Assembly (NCBI GenBank): GCA_003660865.1
Contig: QMVA01000119.1
Coordinates: forward strand, 1 to 5,314
Direction of reading: 5' to 3'
From: Candidatus Nanohalarchaeota archaeon
Lineage (GTDB): Archaea; EX4484-52; B79-G9
DNA: 5,314 nt
Shown here: one piece after another, positions 1-4,753 of the stretch
Position numbering within the stretch: the first letter of the stretch is position 1
How the letters are laid out: each line of letters starts with the position of its first letter
Notes under the pieces: generated by a model
Database searches by the model: none
Seen by the model: the letters and a program-made list of their open reading frames with translations, nothing else
What the model was told of the DNA's origin: nothing
Made by a program: the position numbers and the translations under genes

Positions 1-54
1 AACTTTCTCGAATAAAGATATATTCCCTACGGGGAAGGTTACATTTTCTCTCAT
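1..54 (-). CDS. 5' end of an unidentified protein gene running off the left edge
   Basis: The minus strand opens with ATG at 54-52 and reads MRENVTFPVGNISLFEKV without a stop to the window edge, so only 18 codons are visible. The start is supported by GAGGTGAT at 66-59, an almost complete match to the archaeal anti-Shine-Dalgarno sequence, four bases before the ATG. A TATA-like GATAAAATAAAGG on the same strand (about 104-92) would place transcription initiation near 70-75, giving a short leader. I do not recognise the product from 18 residues. Transposase or regulator N-termini can look like this, but nothing here decides it. The start codon lies in one arm of a long inverted repeat (35-94), so expression could be controlled at that hairpin or operator. 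It is transcribed divergently from the arv operon. Confidence 0.6.
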   Translation of the reverse strand, partial: MRENVTFPVGNISLFEKV

Positions 55-94
55 AGATATCACCTCAATAGTACTATGAGAGTGATGTGACCTT
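35..94. repeat. Long imperfect inverted repeat over the start of the left gene
   Basis: CTCTCATAG (48-56) is a perfect inverted match to CTATGAGAG (74-82), with a 17-base loop. Outside it, AAGGTTACAT (35-44) pairs with ATGTGACCTT (85-94) over ten positions with one T-G wobble; the arms are joined by a 3-by-2 internal loop. This gives two arms of about 21 bases. Read from the minus strand, the left gene's start codon sits in the stem and its Shine-Dalgarno sequence in the loop. It could be an mRNA hairpin gating translation, a DNA operator between the TATA element and the start, part of a plus-strand RNA, or an element terminus. The sequence alone does not choose between these. Confidence 0.75.
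59..66 (-). promoter_or_regulatory. Strong ribosome binding site of the left-edge gene
   Basis: GAGGTGAT on the minus strand matches the 3' end of archaeal 16S rRNA and lies four bases before the ATG at 54-52. It is the main evidence that the short open frame at the left edge is a real gene start. It falls in the loop of the inverted repeat 48-56/74-82. Confidence 0.7.
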
Positions 95-104
95 TATTTT
101 ATCA
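91..104 (-). promoter_or_regulatory. Possible TATA element for the left-edge gene
   Basis: The minus strand reads GATAAAATAAAGG, an AT-rich box about 25 bases upstream of the expected transcript start (near 70-75), which in turn lies just before the GAGGTGAT site. Placement suits an archaeal promoter. The plus strand here (CTTTATTTTATC) is also AT-rich, so direction is not certain. Confidence 0.35.
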
Positions 105-181
105 AACTGGCGAAGTTAGGTTGAAGCGGAACACTTTACGTCGACCTAATGATCAACATTGTCAATAACCCCCAGTCACCG

Positions 182-196
182 CTCCCTTCGGTCGCT
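182..196 (+). repeat. Copy 1 of a 15-base loop motif
   Basis: CTCCCTTCGGTCGCT recurs at 310-324 with one T-to-C change. This copy lies inside the hairpin 169-208. Its first seven bases form the loop closed by ACCG/CGGT. Confidence 0.65.
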
Positions 197-309
197 ATAG
201 ACAGGGGGCATGACGCCGTTCCAGTCTATGCCGCAAAGTTAGAAAGCACACATTGCGAAGCAGGCAAAGTTCTTCTGAAAAACCCCTTTAACATAGCTCC
301 CGGTTTCCA

Positions 310-324
310 CTCCCTCCGGTCGCT
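310..324 (+). repeat. Copy 2 of a 15-base loop motif
   Basis: CTCCCTCCGGTCGCT differs from the copy at 182-196 at one base and has the same orientation. It fills most of the 19-base loop of the perfect hairpin 299-306/326-333. Flanking stems are unrelated in sequence, so the loop is what is shared. Confidence 0.65.
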
Positions 325-367
325 CAAACCGGGCAGAAATCTATTTCTTTATAATGTTGACGCAAAA

Positions 368-380
368 CATTAATATAATT
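368..380 (+). promoter_or_regulatory. Probable TATA box of the arvABC operon; mRNA likely leaderless
   Basis: CATTAATATAATT is centred near 375, about 26 bases before the ATG at 401, which is the usual archaeal distance from TATA box to transcript start. No Shine-Dalgarno sequence is visible in 381-400 (a C run, then CACAATAAACAACCA). Together these suggest that transcription begins at or next to the start codon. Confidence 0.5.
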
Positions 381-400
381 CCCCCCACAATAAACAACCA

Positions 401-1042
401 ATGGTAACAAAACACCTAAAAAACCTGCACAACAGGCTCAAATCATTTCTCGGAAAGCTCTTCAAAAGAAACAAAGAAATAAAGCTTGGACTCTACGGCC
501 CCCCGAACTCCGGCAAAAGCACCCTCGCAAACACCATCTGCATGGACTGGCTCGGTAAAGAGCTAAGCACCACCTCAGAAATTCCCCACGAAACCCGCGA
601 AATCCAGACAAAAGAAAACGTCATAATCGAAAACAACGGCAAAAAACTCACATTCAGCGTAGTCGACACCCCCGGCATCGCAACAAAAATCGACTTCGAA
701 GACTTCCTCAAAGGCGGCCTGAAACGCCCCGAAGCCAAAGAGCGCGCAAAAGAAGCCACAAAAGGCGTCATCGAATCCATCAAATGGCTCGACAAGATGG
801 ACGCAGTCCTCGTCATCCTCGACGCCACAAAAGACCCCATCAACCAGGTAAACATAACAATACTCGGCAACCTCGAAGCCCGCGGCATACCCGTCCTCAT
901 CATCGCAAACAAGCTCGACCTCAAAGAATCCAGCGCAACAGCCATCCGTTCAGCATTCCCCCAGTACGAAGTCATCGGCATAAGCGCAAAAGAAAAACAC
1001 AACACAGAACAACTCTACCAAAAACTATTTGAAGTACTTTAA
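401..1042 (+). CDS. arvA: Era-like small GTPase, archaeal vesiculating GTPase ArvA (OapA)
   Basis: This 213-residue Ras/Era-type GTPase has all the nucleotide-binding motifs: G1 GPPNSGKST (33-41), a likely G2 threonine in PHETRE (Thr65), G3 DTPG (89-92), G4 NKLD (170-173) and G5 SAK (195-197). The PHETR segment, the KIDFEDFL region after G3 and the DPINQVN stretch fit the archaeal family found next to DUF2073 and DUF2072 genes, called OapA or ArvA in Haloferax volcanii, where it drives extracellular vesicle formation. Residues 4-25 form a basic amphipathic helix (Leu6, Leu9, Leu13, Phe16, Leu17, Leu20 and Phe21 on one face; Lys/Arg/His elsewhere), suited to membrane binding. There is no signal peptide or transmembrane segment, so it should be cytoplasmic and peripheral to the membrane. 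It is first in an operon, 16 bases before arvB, and probably leaderless. Family assignment is firm; vesicle function in this organism is inferred. Confidence 0.93.
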   Translation: MVTKHLKNLHNRLKSFLGKLFKRNKEIKLGLYGPPNSGKSTLANTICMDWLGKELSTTSEIPHETREIQTKENVIIENNGKKLTFSVVDTPGIATKIDFEDFLKGGLKRPEAKERAKEATKGVIESIKWLDKMDAVLVILDATKDPINQVNITILGNLEARGIPVLIIANKLDLKESSATAIRSAFPQYEVIGISAKEKHNTEQLYQKLFEVL

Positions 1043-1044
1043 CC

Positions 1045-1051
1045 AATAGGT
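1045..1051 (+). promoter_or_regulatory. Weak ribosome binding site of arvB
   Basis: AATAGGT contains AGGT at 1048-1051, seven bases before the ATG at 1059. It is a partial match to the archaeal anti-Shine-Dalgarno and the only candidate in the 16-base gap after the arvA stop. Confidence 0.35.
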
Positions 1052-1058
1052 AATACAG

Positions 1059-1418
1059 ATGGACGTAAAAATTAAATTATACCCATACGAAAAACTAAAA
1101 GAAGACGGAATCAAAGACATGCTTCACGACCTCAAAAAAAACACAATTATCATGATAGACGCTAAACTAAAACCGGACGAAGAAGCAAAACTGATCGAAG
1201 AGACAATGAAAAACATAAGCACAAACTTCTCAGGCATCGAACTCGACTCCCTCGACCTAACAGCATCAGACGAAAACGACACAGTACTAAAAAAAATAAA
1301 GACGCAAATCCTCGAATTCCTCACAGGCAAAAAACGCGGCCTGACCCTCATCGGTCCTGCAGACATCATCAAAAAAATCGAAAAAAAACCAGACGACCTG
1401 CTACTACACATGAGATAG
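1059..1418 (+). CDS. arvB: DUF2073 family protein ArvB (OapB)
   Basis: This 119-residue soluble protein belongs to the archaeal DUF2073 family. The recognisable signature is the C-terminal GLTLIGPADIIKKIEKKPDD (94-113), preceded by a predicted helix (75-89). The N-terminus alternates strand and helix (VKIKLYPY at 3-10; helix 39-53; TIIMIDAKL at 29-37). There are no cysteines, signal peptide or membrane segments. The gene sits between the GTPase and the zinc-ribbon gene, as in other archaea. In Haloferax this protein (OapB/ArvB) is part of the vesicle-associated module with ArvA and ArvC. Its biochemical role is not known; a GTPase partner or regulator is an inference from gene order. Length is typical for the family. 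The ATG at 1059 has an AGGT upstream, and the gene ends six bases before arvC, implying cotranscription. Confidence 0.88.
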   Translation: MDVKIKLYPYEKLKEDGIKDMLHDLKKNTIIMIDAKLKPDEEAKLIEETMKNISTNFSGIELDSLDLTASDENDTVLKKIKTQILEFLTGKKRGLTLIGPADIIKKIEKKPDDLLLHMR

Positions 1419-1424
1419 ATACCT

Positions 1425-1811
1425 ATGCCAAACAAATGCACACGCTGCGGGAAAATACATCCGGACGATGCAGACTACCTTCTCGAAGGCTGCGACGTAT
1501 GCGGCTCCAAATTCTTCTTCTACATAAAAGAAGACAACCTCAAGAAAGCAGAAGAGACAGTCAAAAAACTAACCAAAACCCAGCTAAAAGAAATAGAAAG
1601 CGACGTAAGAGAGATAATCTCAAACAACGAAAAAACCAACACAAAAGACGACGCAGTAGCCCTCGACATAGAAGCAATAAACATCAAGCAGCCCGGCAAA
1701 TACGAGATAGACCTCGTAAACCTCTTCAACCAAAGCCCCCTGATAATCAAACTAGGCACAGGCAAATACAAGATAGACCTCTCAACCCTCAAATTCAAAT
1801 GGCGAAAATAA
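1425..1811 (+). CDS. arvC: Zinc-ribbon protein ArvC (OapC), DUF2072 family
   Basis: This 128-residue protein begins with a zinc ribbon, Cys5-x2-Cys8 and Cys23-x2-Cys26 (KCTRCG and GCDVCG). A charged helical segment (about 36-66) and a flexible stretch (67-77) follow. A beta-rich C-terminus holds two related units, GKYEIDLVNLF (91-101) and GKYKIDLSTLKF (113-124), separated by SPLIIKLG. Zinc ribbon plus a PG-x-Y-x-[IL]-[DN]-L tail is the layout of the archaeal DUF2072 (COG3364) proteins, OapC/ArvC in Haloferax, encoded beside ArvA and ArvB and implicated with them in vesicle formation. No signal peptide or membrane helix is seen. The start follows the arvB stop by six bases with no clear Shine-Dalgarno, so translational coupling is likely. 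It ends nine bases from the convergent mutase gene. Direct function is unknown; zinc binding is a confident inference from the four cysteines. Confidence 0.88.
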   Translation: MPNKCTRCGKIHPDDADYLLEGCDVCGSKFFFYIKEDNLKKAEETVKKLTKTQLKEIESDVREIISNNEKTNTKDDAVALDIEAINIKQPGKYEIDLVNLFNQSPLIIKLGTGKYKIDLSTLKFKWRK

Positions 1812-1820
1812 CAAACCAAA
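1805..1820 (-). terminator. U-rich tract after the mutase gene
   Basis: Immediately after the mutase stop codon the minus strand reads TTTGGTTTGTTATTTT. Archaeal transcription often ends at U-rich tracts without a hairpin. The tract lies inside the 3' end of arvC, so the two convergent transcripts would overlap. No equivalent T-rich tract is seen on the plus strand after arvC. Confidence 0.3.
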
Positions 1821-3158
1821 TCAAAACTGCAGATGATACTTCTCAAGCTTCTCAACAAAAATCTCCTTGATGCCATCCAGCTGCTTCTGCGTCCTCGCCT
1901 CAAACCGAAGACTAAGCACCGGCTCAGTATTAGACGCCCTCACAAGCCCCCACCCATACCCAAAATCAACCCTGGCACCATCAATAGTAACAACATCATA
2001 CTCCTCCTTCGCAAAATCCTTCTGAATCTTGGCAACAATCTCAAACTTCTCATCATCATCACACTCAACCTTGATATTCGGCGTCGAAACATACTTAGGC
2101 AAACTATCCCTAAGGCCACTCAGCTTCTTATGAGTATTCAAAGAAAGCAGCTCAACCATCTTCAAAGACGCAAAAATGCCGTCATCATATCCAACATCAT
2201 TATAATAAACATGACCACTAGCCTCCCCCGCAATAGGAATCATATCCTCAAGCATCTTCCTGCGAATAAAAGTATGCCCCGTCCGATAAATCACCGGCTT
2301 CCCACCATGCTTTCGCACATCATCCATAAGCAGCTTTGAACACTTCACATCGCAAAGAACCGTAGCCCCGTGATACTTATAAAGCACCTCCCTCGCAAGC
2401 AGTGCAAGCGCCTCATCACAGGAAAGCTCAGTCCCCCTCTCATCCACAAACACAACCCTATCGCCATCACCATCATACGCGATACCCAAATCCGCATTCA
2501 ACACAACCACCTTACTCTTAAGATCCTCTATATTCTCAAGCACAGTCGGATCAGGCAGGTGACCGGGAAAATTACCATCCGGCTCACAATAAATAGACAC
2601 AACATCACACCCCAAAGCCTTGAAAAGTTTCACCGCAACAGGCCCCGCAGTCCCGTTCCCGCCATCAATAACAATCTTTTGCTTCCTCTCGATCTTCACA
2701 CCATCATTAAGAAACTTCAGATAAGGAACAAGAACATTACGCCGGGAAACCACACCCTTACCACTCCGGTACACCCCCTCAGAAATCAGGCGCACAAGCA
2801 TCTGAATCTCCTCCGGCGGCAGCACAAACTCACCCTTGCACATCTTAATTCCATTATACTGTGGTGGATTATGAGATGCAGTAACCATCAGCGCCCCATC
2901 GCACTCAAAAAAAGCCCTCGAAAAATAAAGCATAGGCGTAGTAACCATACCCACATCAAAAACACTAACACCACACGACATAAGCCCATTGATAAGCGCC
3001 GCCTTAATCGCAGGCGAAGAAAGCCGCGCATCACACCCGACAGCAACCGTCCTATACCTCGTATGCGTCGCATACGCCTTGCCAATCCTCAAAGCCATCT
3101 TTTCATCAATCTCATCCGGATACAAGCCCCGGATATCATAAGCCCTAAAAATACCCAT
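1821..3158 (-). CDS. Phosphomannomutase/phosphoglucomutase (alpha-D-phosphohexomutase family)
   Basis: This 445-residue cytoplasmic enzyme interconverts hexose 6-phosphate and 1-phosphate through a phosphoserine, supplying mannose-1-P or glucose-1-P for nucleotide-sugar synthesis. All four domains are intact: the N-terminal FRAYDIRG (4-11); the active-site loop TASHNP (93-98, catalytic Ser95); the magnesium loop DGDGDR (229-234); the sugar-binding GEASGH (311-316); and the phosphate-binding RASNTEP (407-413). GEASGH rather than GEQSGH argues against a GlmM-type phosphoglucosamine mutase, but mannose versus glucose preference cannot be read from sequence. The start is secure: FRAYDIRG is normally at the very N-terminus, and GGTGAT lies just upstream. 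Codons end mostly in G or T, the opposite of the plus-strand genes. It is convergent with arvC and divergent from the epimerase. Confidence 0.93.
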   Translation of the reverse strand: MGIFRAYDIRGLYPDEIDEKMALRIGKAYATHTRYRTVAVGCDARLSSPAIKAALINGLMSCGVSVFDVGMVTTPMLYFSRAFFECDGALMVTASHNPPQYNGIKMCKGEFVLPPEEIQMLVRLISEGVYRSGKGVVSRRNVLVPYLKFLNDGVKIERKQKIVIDGGNGTAGPVAVKLFKALGCDVVSIYCEPDGNFPGHLPDPTVLENIEDLKSKVVVLNADLGIAYDGDGDRVVFVDERGTELSCDEALALLAREVLYKYHGATVLCDVKCSKLLMDDVRKHGGKPVIYRTGHTFIRRKMLEDMIPIAGEASGHVYYNDVGYDDGIFASLKMVELLSLNTHKKLSGLRDSLPKYVSTPNIKVECDDDEKFEIVAKIQKDFAKEEYDVVTIDGARVDFGYGWGLVRASNTEPVLSLRFEARTQKQLDGIKEIFVEKLEKYHLQF

Positions 3159-3161
3159 AAA

Positions 3162-3167
3162 ATCACC
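3162..3167 (-). promoter_or_regulatory. Ribosome binding site of the mutase gene
   Basis: GGTGAT on the minus strand, followed by TTT and the ATG at 3158-3156, is a good archaeal Shine-Dalgarno match and fixes the start of the mutase. Confidence 0.65.
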
Positions 3168-3203
3168 ATATTACCAGATATACAACATATACCCGCCACA
3201 CAA

Positions 3204-3222
3204 ACTTATGAATTTATGTATT
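3204..3222 (-). promoter_or_regulatory. Possible TATA element of the mutase gene
   Basis: The minus strand carries AAATACATAAATTCATAAG in the divergent intergenic region. Its AT-rich core would place initiation near 3185-3190 and leave a leader of about 30 bases containing GGTGAT. Other AT-rich stretches nearer the gene (GTATATGTTGTATAT, about 3176-3190) are possible, so the assignment is tentative. Confidence 0.25.
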
Positions 3223-3233
3223 TCCCACAAACA

Positions 3234-3247
3234 AAACCTATAAAAAG
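3234..3247 (+). promoter_or_regulatory. TATA box of the epimerase gene
   Basis: AAACCTATAAAAAG resembles an archaeal BRE plus TATA box, centred near 3243. Initiation about 26 bases downstream (near 3268) would give a 28-base leader. The only Shine-Dalgarno-like element in that leader is a weak AAGG at 3284-3287, nine to twelve bases before the ATG. Confidence 0.55.
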
Positions 3248-3295
3248 AAACCCGGAACAATACAACAAGAACATATACTTCATAAGGCAAAAAAA

Positions 3296-4684
3296 ATGCA
3301 ACCAGACCAATTCAAAACCCAAAAACACGAACCACTACATCTCTTTGAGCAAAAGCTGGACAACATAGCAGAGCAGGGCGACTACATAATCGCACTGGTA
3401 ACAGCCACCAAACCCGACTTCTACAAGCAATGGTCCCTCATACCCGCCGCAGAAAAACACAACATCCCCCTCTTCGTAATGAACACCGGCCAGCACCACG
3501 ATAGCCTCCTTGGCCACGGCCTCGAAGAATTCAAAATCAGCGACAAATTCGCAATCAACCTCAACATCAGAGGCGACCTCTCCCAGAAAACATCAGAACT
3601 AATAACAAAAATCAAATGGTTCACAGACTACCTCAAAAAAAAATACCCTAGAAAAACAATACTCCCAATAGTACACGGCGACACCCACGCAGCAGGCATC
3701 GTACCCCTCGCATGGCTCTTTGCAACAAACCGGAAATGCGCACAAAACGAAGCAGGCCTCAGAAGCATGTCCCCTGACTTCAAAAACCACAAAGACATCG
3801 AACAATTCATACACGACCAATACCACAACCCATGGACAACCAACCGGACAGAACCCTTCCCAGAGCAATACGACACATTCATAAGCGCCGCCGCCTGCCA
3901 CTACCACTTCACCCCCACAAAACTAAACACAGGCCACCTCATAAAAGAAGGCTACCCCAAAAAAAACATCTACGAAGTAGGCAACAGCGTAGTAGACGCA
4001 ATCGCGCACAAAAAAAACGAAAAAAAAGAACAAAGTATATTCGACATATTCCCAATACTCGAAACACACGACAACTGGATACGCATAGACATCCACCGCC
4101 GCGCAAACCTCCTCCCGGAGCGTTTCAAAGCCCTCGTACAAGGCATAATAAAACTCGTAGAAAGCGGCCACAACATAAACCTCATCAACATGAACGCAAC
4201 AAACATGGCCCTCGAAAACTATGGCCTGAAACACAAGCTTGATGCGCTAAACAAAACCCACGAAAACTTCCTCTTCACAAGCCTCTGGCCAGCCTACAGC
4301 CACGTAATCGAATTCCTCGAATCCGGCAAATGCTTCGCAGAATTCACAGACTCAGGCTCAATGCAGGAAGAGCTAAACGAAATAACCAAACCCCTATGCC
4401 TGACAGCAAGATACAACACAGACCGCCCCGAAACAATCATGCACGCAAAAACAAACATACTAATACCCCCAATATCCGCAGACTACATCCACAACTTCAT
4501 AACACACATAGAAAAAGACGAAACCCTCCAAAAACAGATGAGATCTGGCAAAAAACTCTACGGCAAAAACGTAGGCGAAAAAATAATAAAAATAATAAAA
4601 GACACAAAAGACCACCCATTCGAATGGGCGCACGACATAGTCGGCCTGAAACAGGACACAAAAAAACAATTCGACTTTCTGTAA
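3296..4684 (+). CDS. wecB: UDP-N-acetylglucosamine 2-epimerase, WecB family, enlarged divergent form
   Basis: This 462-residue enzyme is predicted to convert UDP-GlcNAc to UDP-ManNAc, a precursor of surface or lipid-linked glycans. WecB landmarks occur in order: TATKPDFYKQ (36-45, matching the usual GTRPEAIK with Arg replaced by Lys39 but Lys44 kept); NTGQHHD (63-69); HGDTHAAG (127-134, Asp129); NEAGLRSM (151-158, Glu152); FPEQ (188-191, Glu190); HYHFTPT (202-208); VGNSVVDA (228-235); HRRAN (267-271, His267); TDSGSMQEE (351-359); and RYNTDRPE (372-379). The catalytic acids and histidine are therefore present. It is about 85 residues longer than typical bacterial WecB: about 29 extra at the N-terminus, about 20 between AGLR and FPEQ, and smaller additions later. 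No signal peptide; cytoplasmic. It is monocistronic as far as the window shows, divergent from the hexose-phosphate mutase and probably in the same glycan supply network. A related NDP-sugar 2-epimerase specificity cannot be excluded. Confidence 0.88.
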   Translation: MQPDQFKTQKHEPLHLFEQKLDNIAEQGDYIIALVTATKPDFYKQWSLIPAAEKHNIPLFVMNTGQHHDSLLGHGLEEFKISDKFAINLNIRGDLSQKTSELITKIKWFTDYLKKKYPRKTILPIVHGDTHAAGIVPLAWLFATNRKCAQNEAGLRSMSPDFKNHKDIEQFIHDQYHNPWTTNRTEPFPEQYDTFISAAACHYHFTPTKLNTGHLIKEGYPKKNIYEVGNSVVDAIAHKKNEKKEQSIFDIFPILETHDNWIRIDIHRRANLLPERFKALVQGIIKLVESGHNINLINMNATNMALENYGLKHKLDALNKTHENFLFTSLWPAYSHVIEFLESGKCFAEFTDSGSMQEELNEITKPLCLTARYNTDRPETIMHAKTNILIPPISADYIHNFITHIEKDETLQKQMRSGKKLYGKNVGEKIIKIIKDTKDHPFEWAHDIVGLKQDTKKQFDFL

Positions 4685-4725
4685 AACCACGATACAACCC
4701 CGATTTTCCTCGCCCCACAGTATAT

Positions 4726-4731
4726 AAAAAA
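4726..4731 (-). terminator. Oligo-U tract downstream of the membrane protein gene
   Basis: The minus strand reads ATGTTTTTTATATAC about 23 bases after the membrane gene stop. A run of six U with no strong hairpin fits an archaeal terminator. On the plus strand the same place reads TATATAAAAAA, which looks like a TATA box but has no plus-strand gene downstream. The rest of 4685-4753 holds only a weak T4 on the plus strand after the epimerase. Confidence 0.35.
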
Positions 4732-4753
4732 CATATCCCTGTCACACATCTTT

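Larger units (their letters stand above)
115..360 (+). ncRNA. Candidate structured RNA upstream of arvA
   Basis: No convincing coding frame exists here, but helices accumulate. They are 115-124/141-150 (ten pairs including two G-U), 169-177/200-208 (CCCCC and GTC with GGGGG and GAC, one A-A mismatch), 178-181/189-192 (ACCG/CGGT), 229-236/253-262 (eight pairs with an AA bulge), 299-306/326-333 (CCCGGTTT/AAACCGGG, perfect) and a long-range helix 153-162/351-360 (ten pairs including one G-U) enclosing most of them. Every wobble pairs in the plus-strand RNA and becomes an A-C clash in the minus-strand RNA, which favours plus-strand transcription. I looked for the conserved cores of RNase P RNA and SRP RNA and did not find them. 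It could also be a hairpin-rich mobile-element remnant, since one 8-base long-range match is expected by chance in a region this size. Confidence 0.35.

Noticed and set aside
182..324. CRISPR array
   Set aside because: There are only two 15-base copies, with a 113-base interval and mismatched flanks, unlike CRISPR repeats and spacers.
115..360. RNase P RNA or SRP RNA identity for the structured interval
   Set aside because: I could not find a GAGGAAAGUCC-type core of RNase P on either strand. The minus-strand GACCGAAGGGAGC only superficially resembles SRP helix 8, lacks the GGAA tetraloop plus AGCAG arrangement, and is present twice.
153..360. A 208-base miniature transposon with ends TCAACATT and AATGTTGA
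   Set aside because: The terminal match is only 8 perfect bases, which is expected about once by chance in a region this size, and the flanks show no target-site duplication.
149..373. A 74-codon plus-strand frame upstream of arvA
   Set aside because: It lacks a ribosome binding site, its sequence is built from the hairpin arms and repeated loop motif, and the translation resembles no protein family.
1436..1870. A 144-codon plus-strand frame over arvC
   Set aside because: It is a shadow of arvC, which has four zinc-binding cysteines in the correct frame. The shadow translation is low-complexity Arg/Lys/Gln.
2370..3368. A 332-codon plus-strand frame
   Set aside because: It is antisense to the intact mutase gene. 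C-rich DNA poor in T and G makes stop codons rare, and the Arg/Pro/His/Asn-rich translation is an artefact of that.
3832..4242. Frames inside the epimerase on both strands
   Set aside because: All conserved WecB motifs lie in the 3296-4684 frame. The others have extreme composition and no motifs.
4721..4731. TATATAAAAAA as a plus-strand promoter
   Set aside because: Only minus-strand genes lie downstream. It is better explained as the U-tract terminator of the minus-strand membrane gene.
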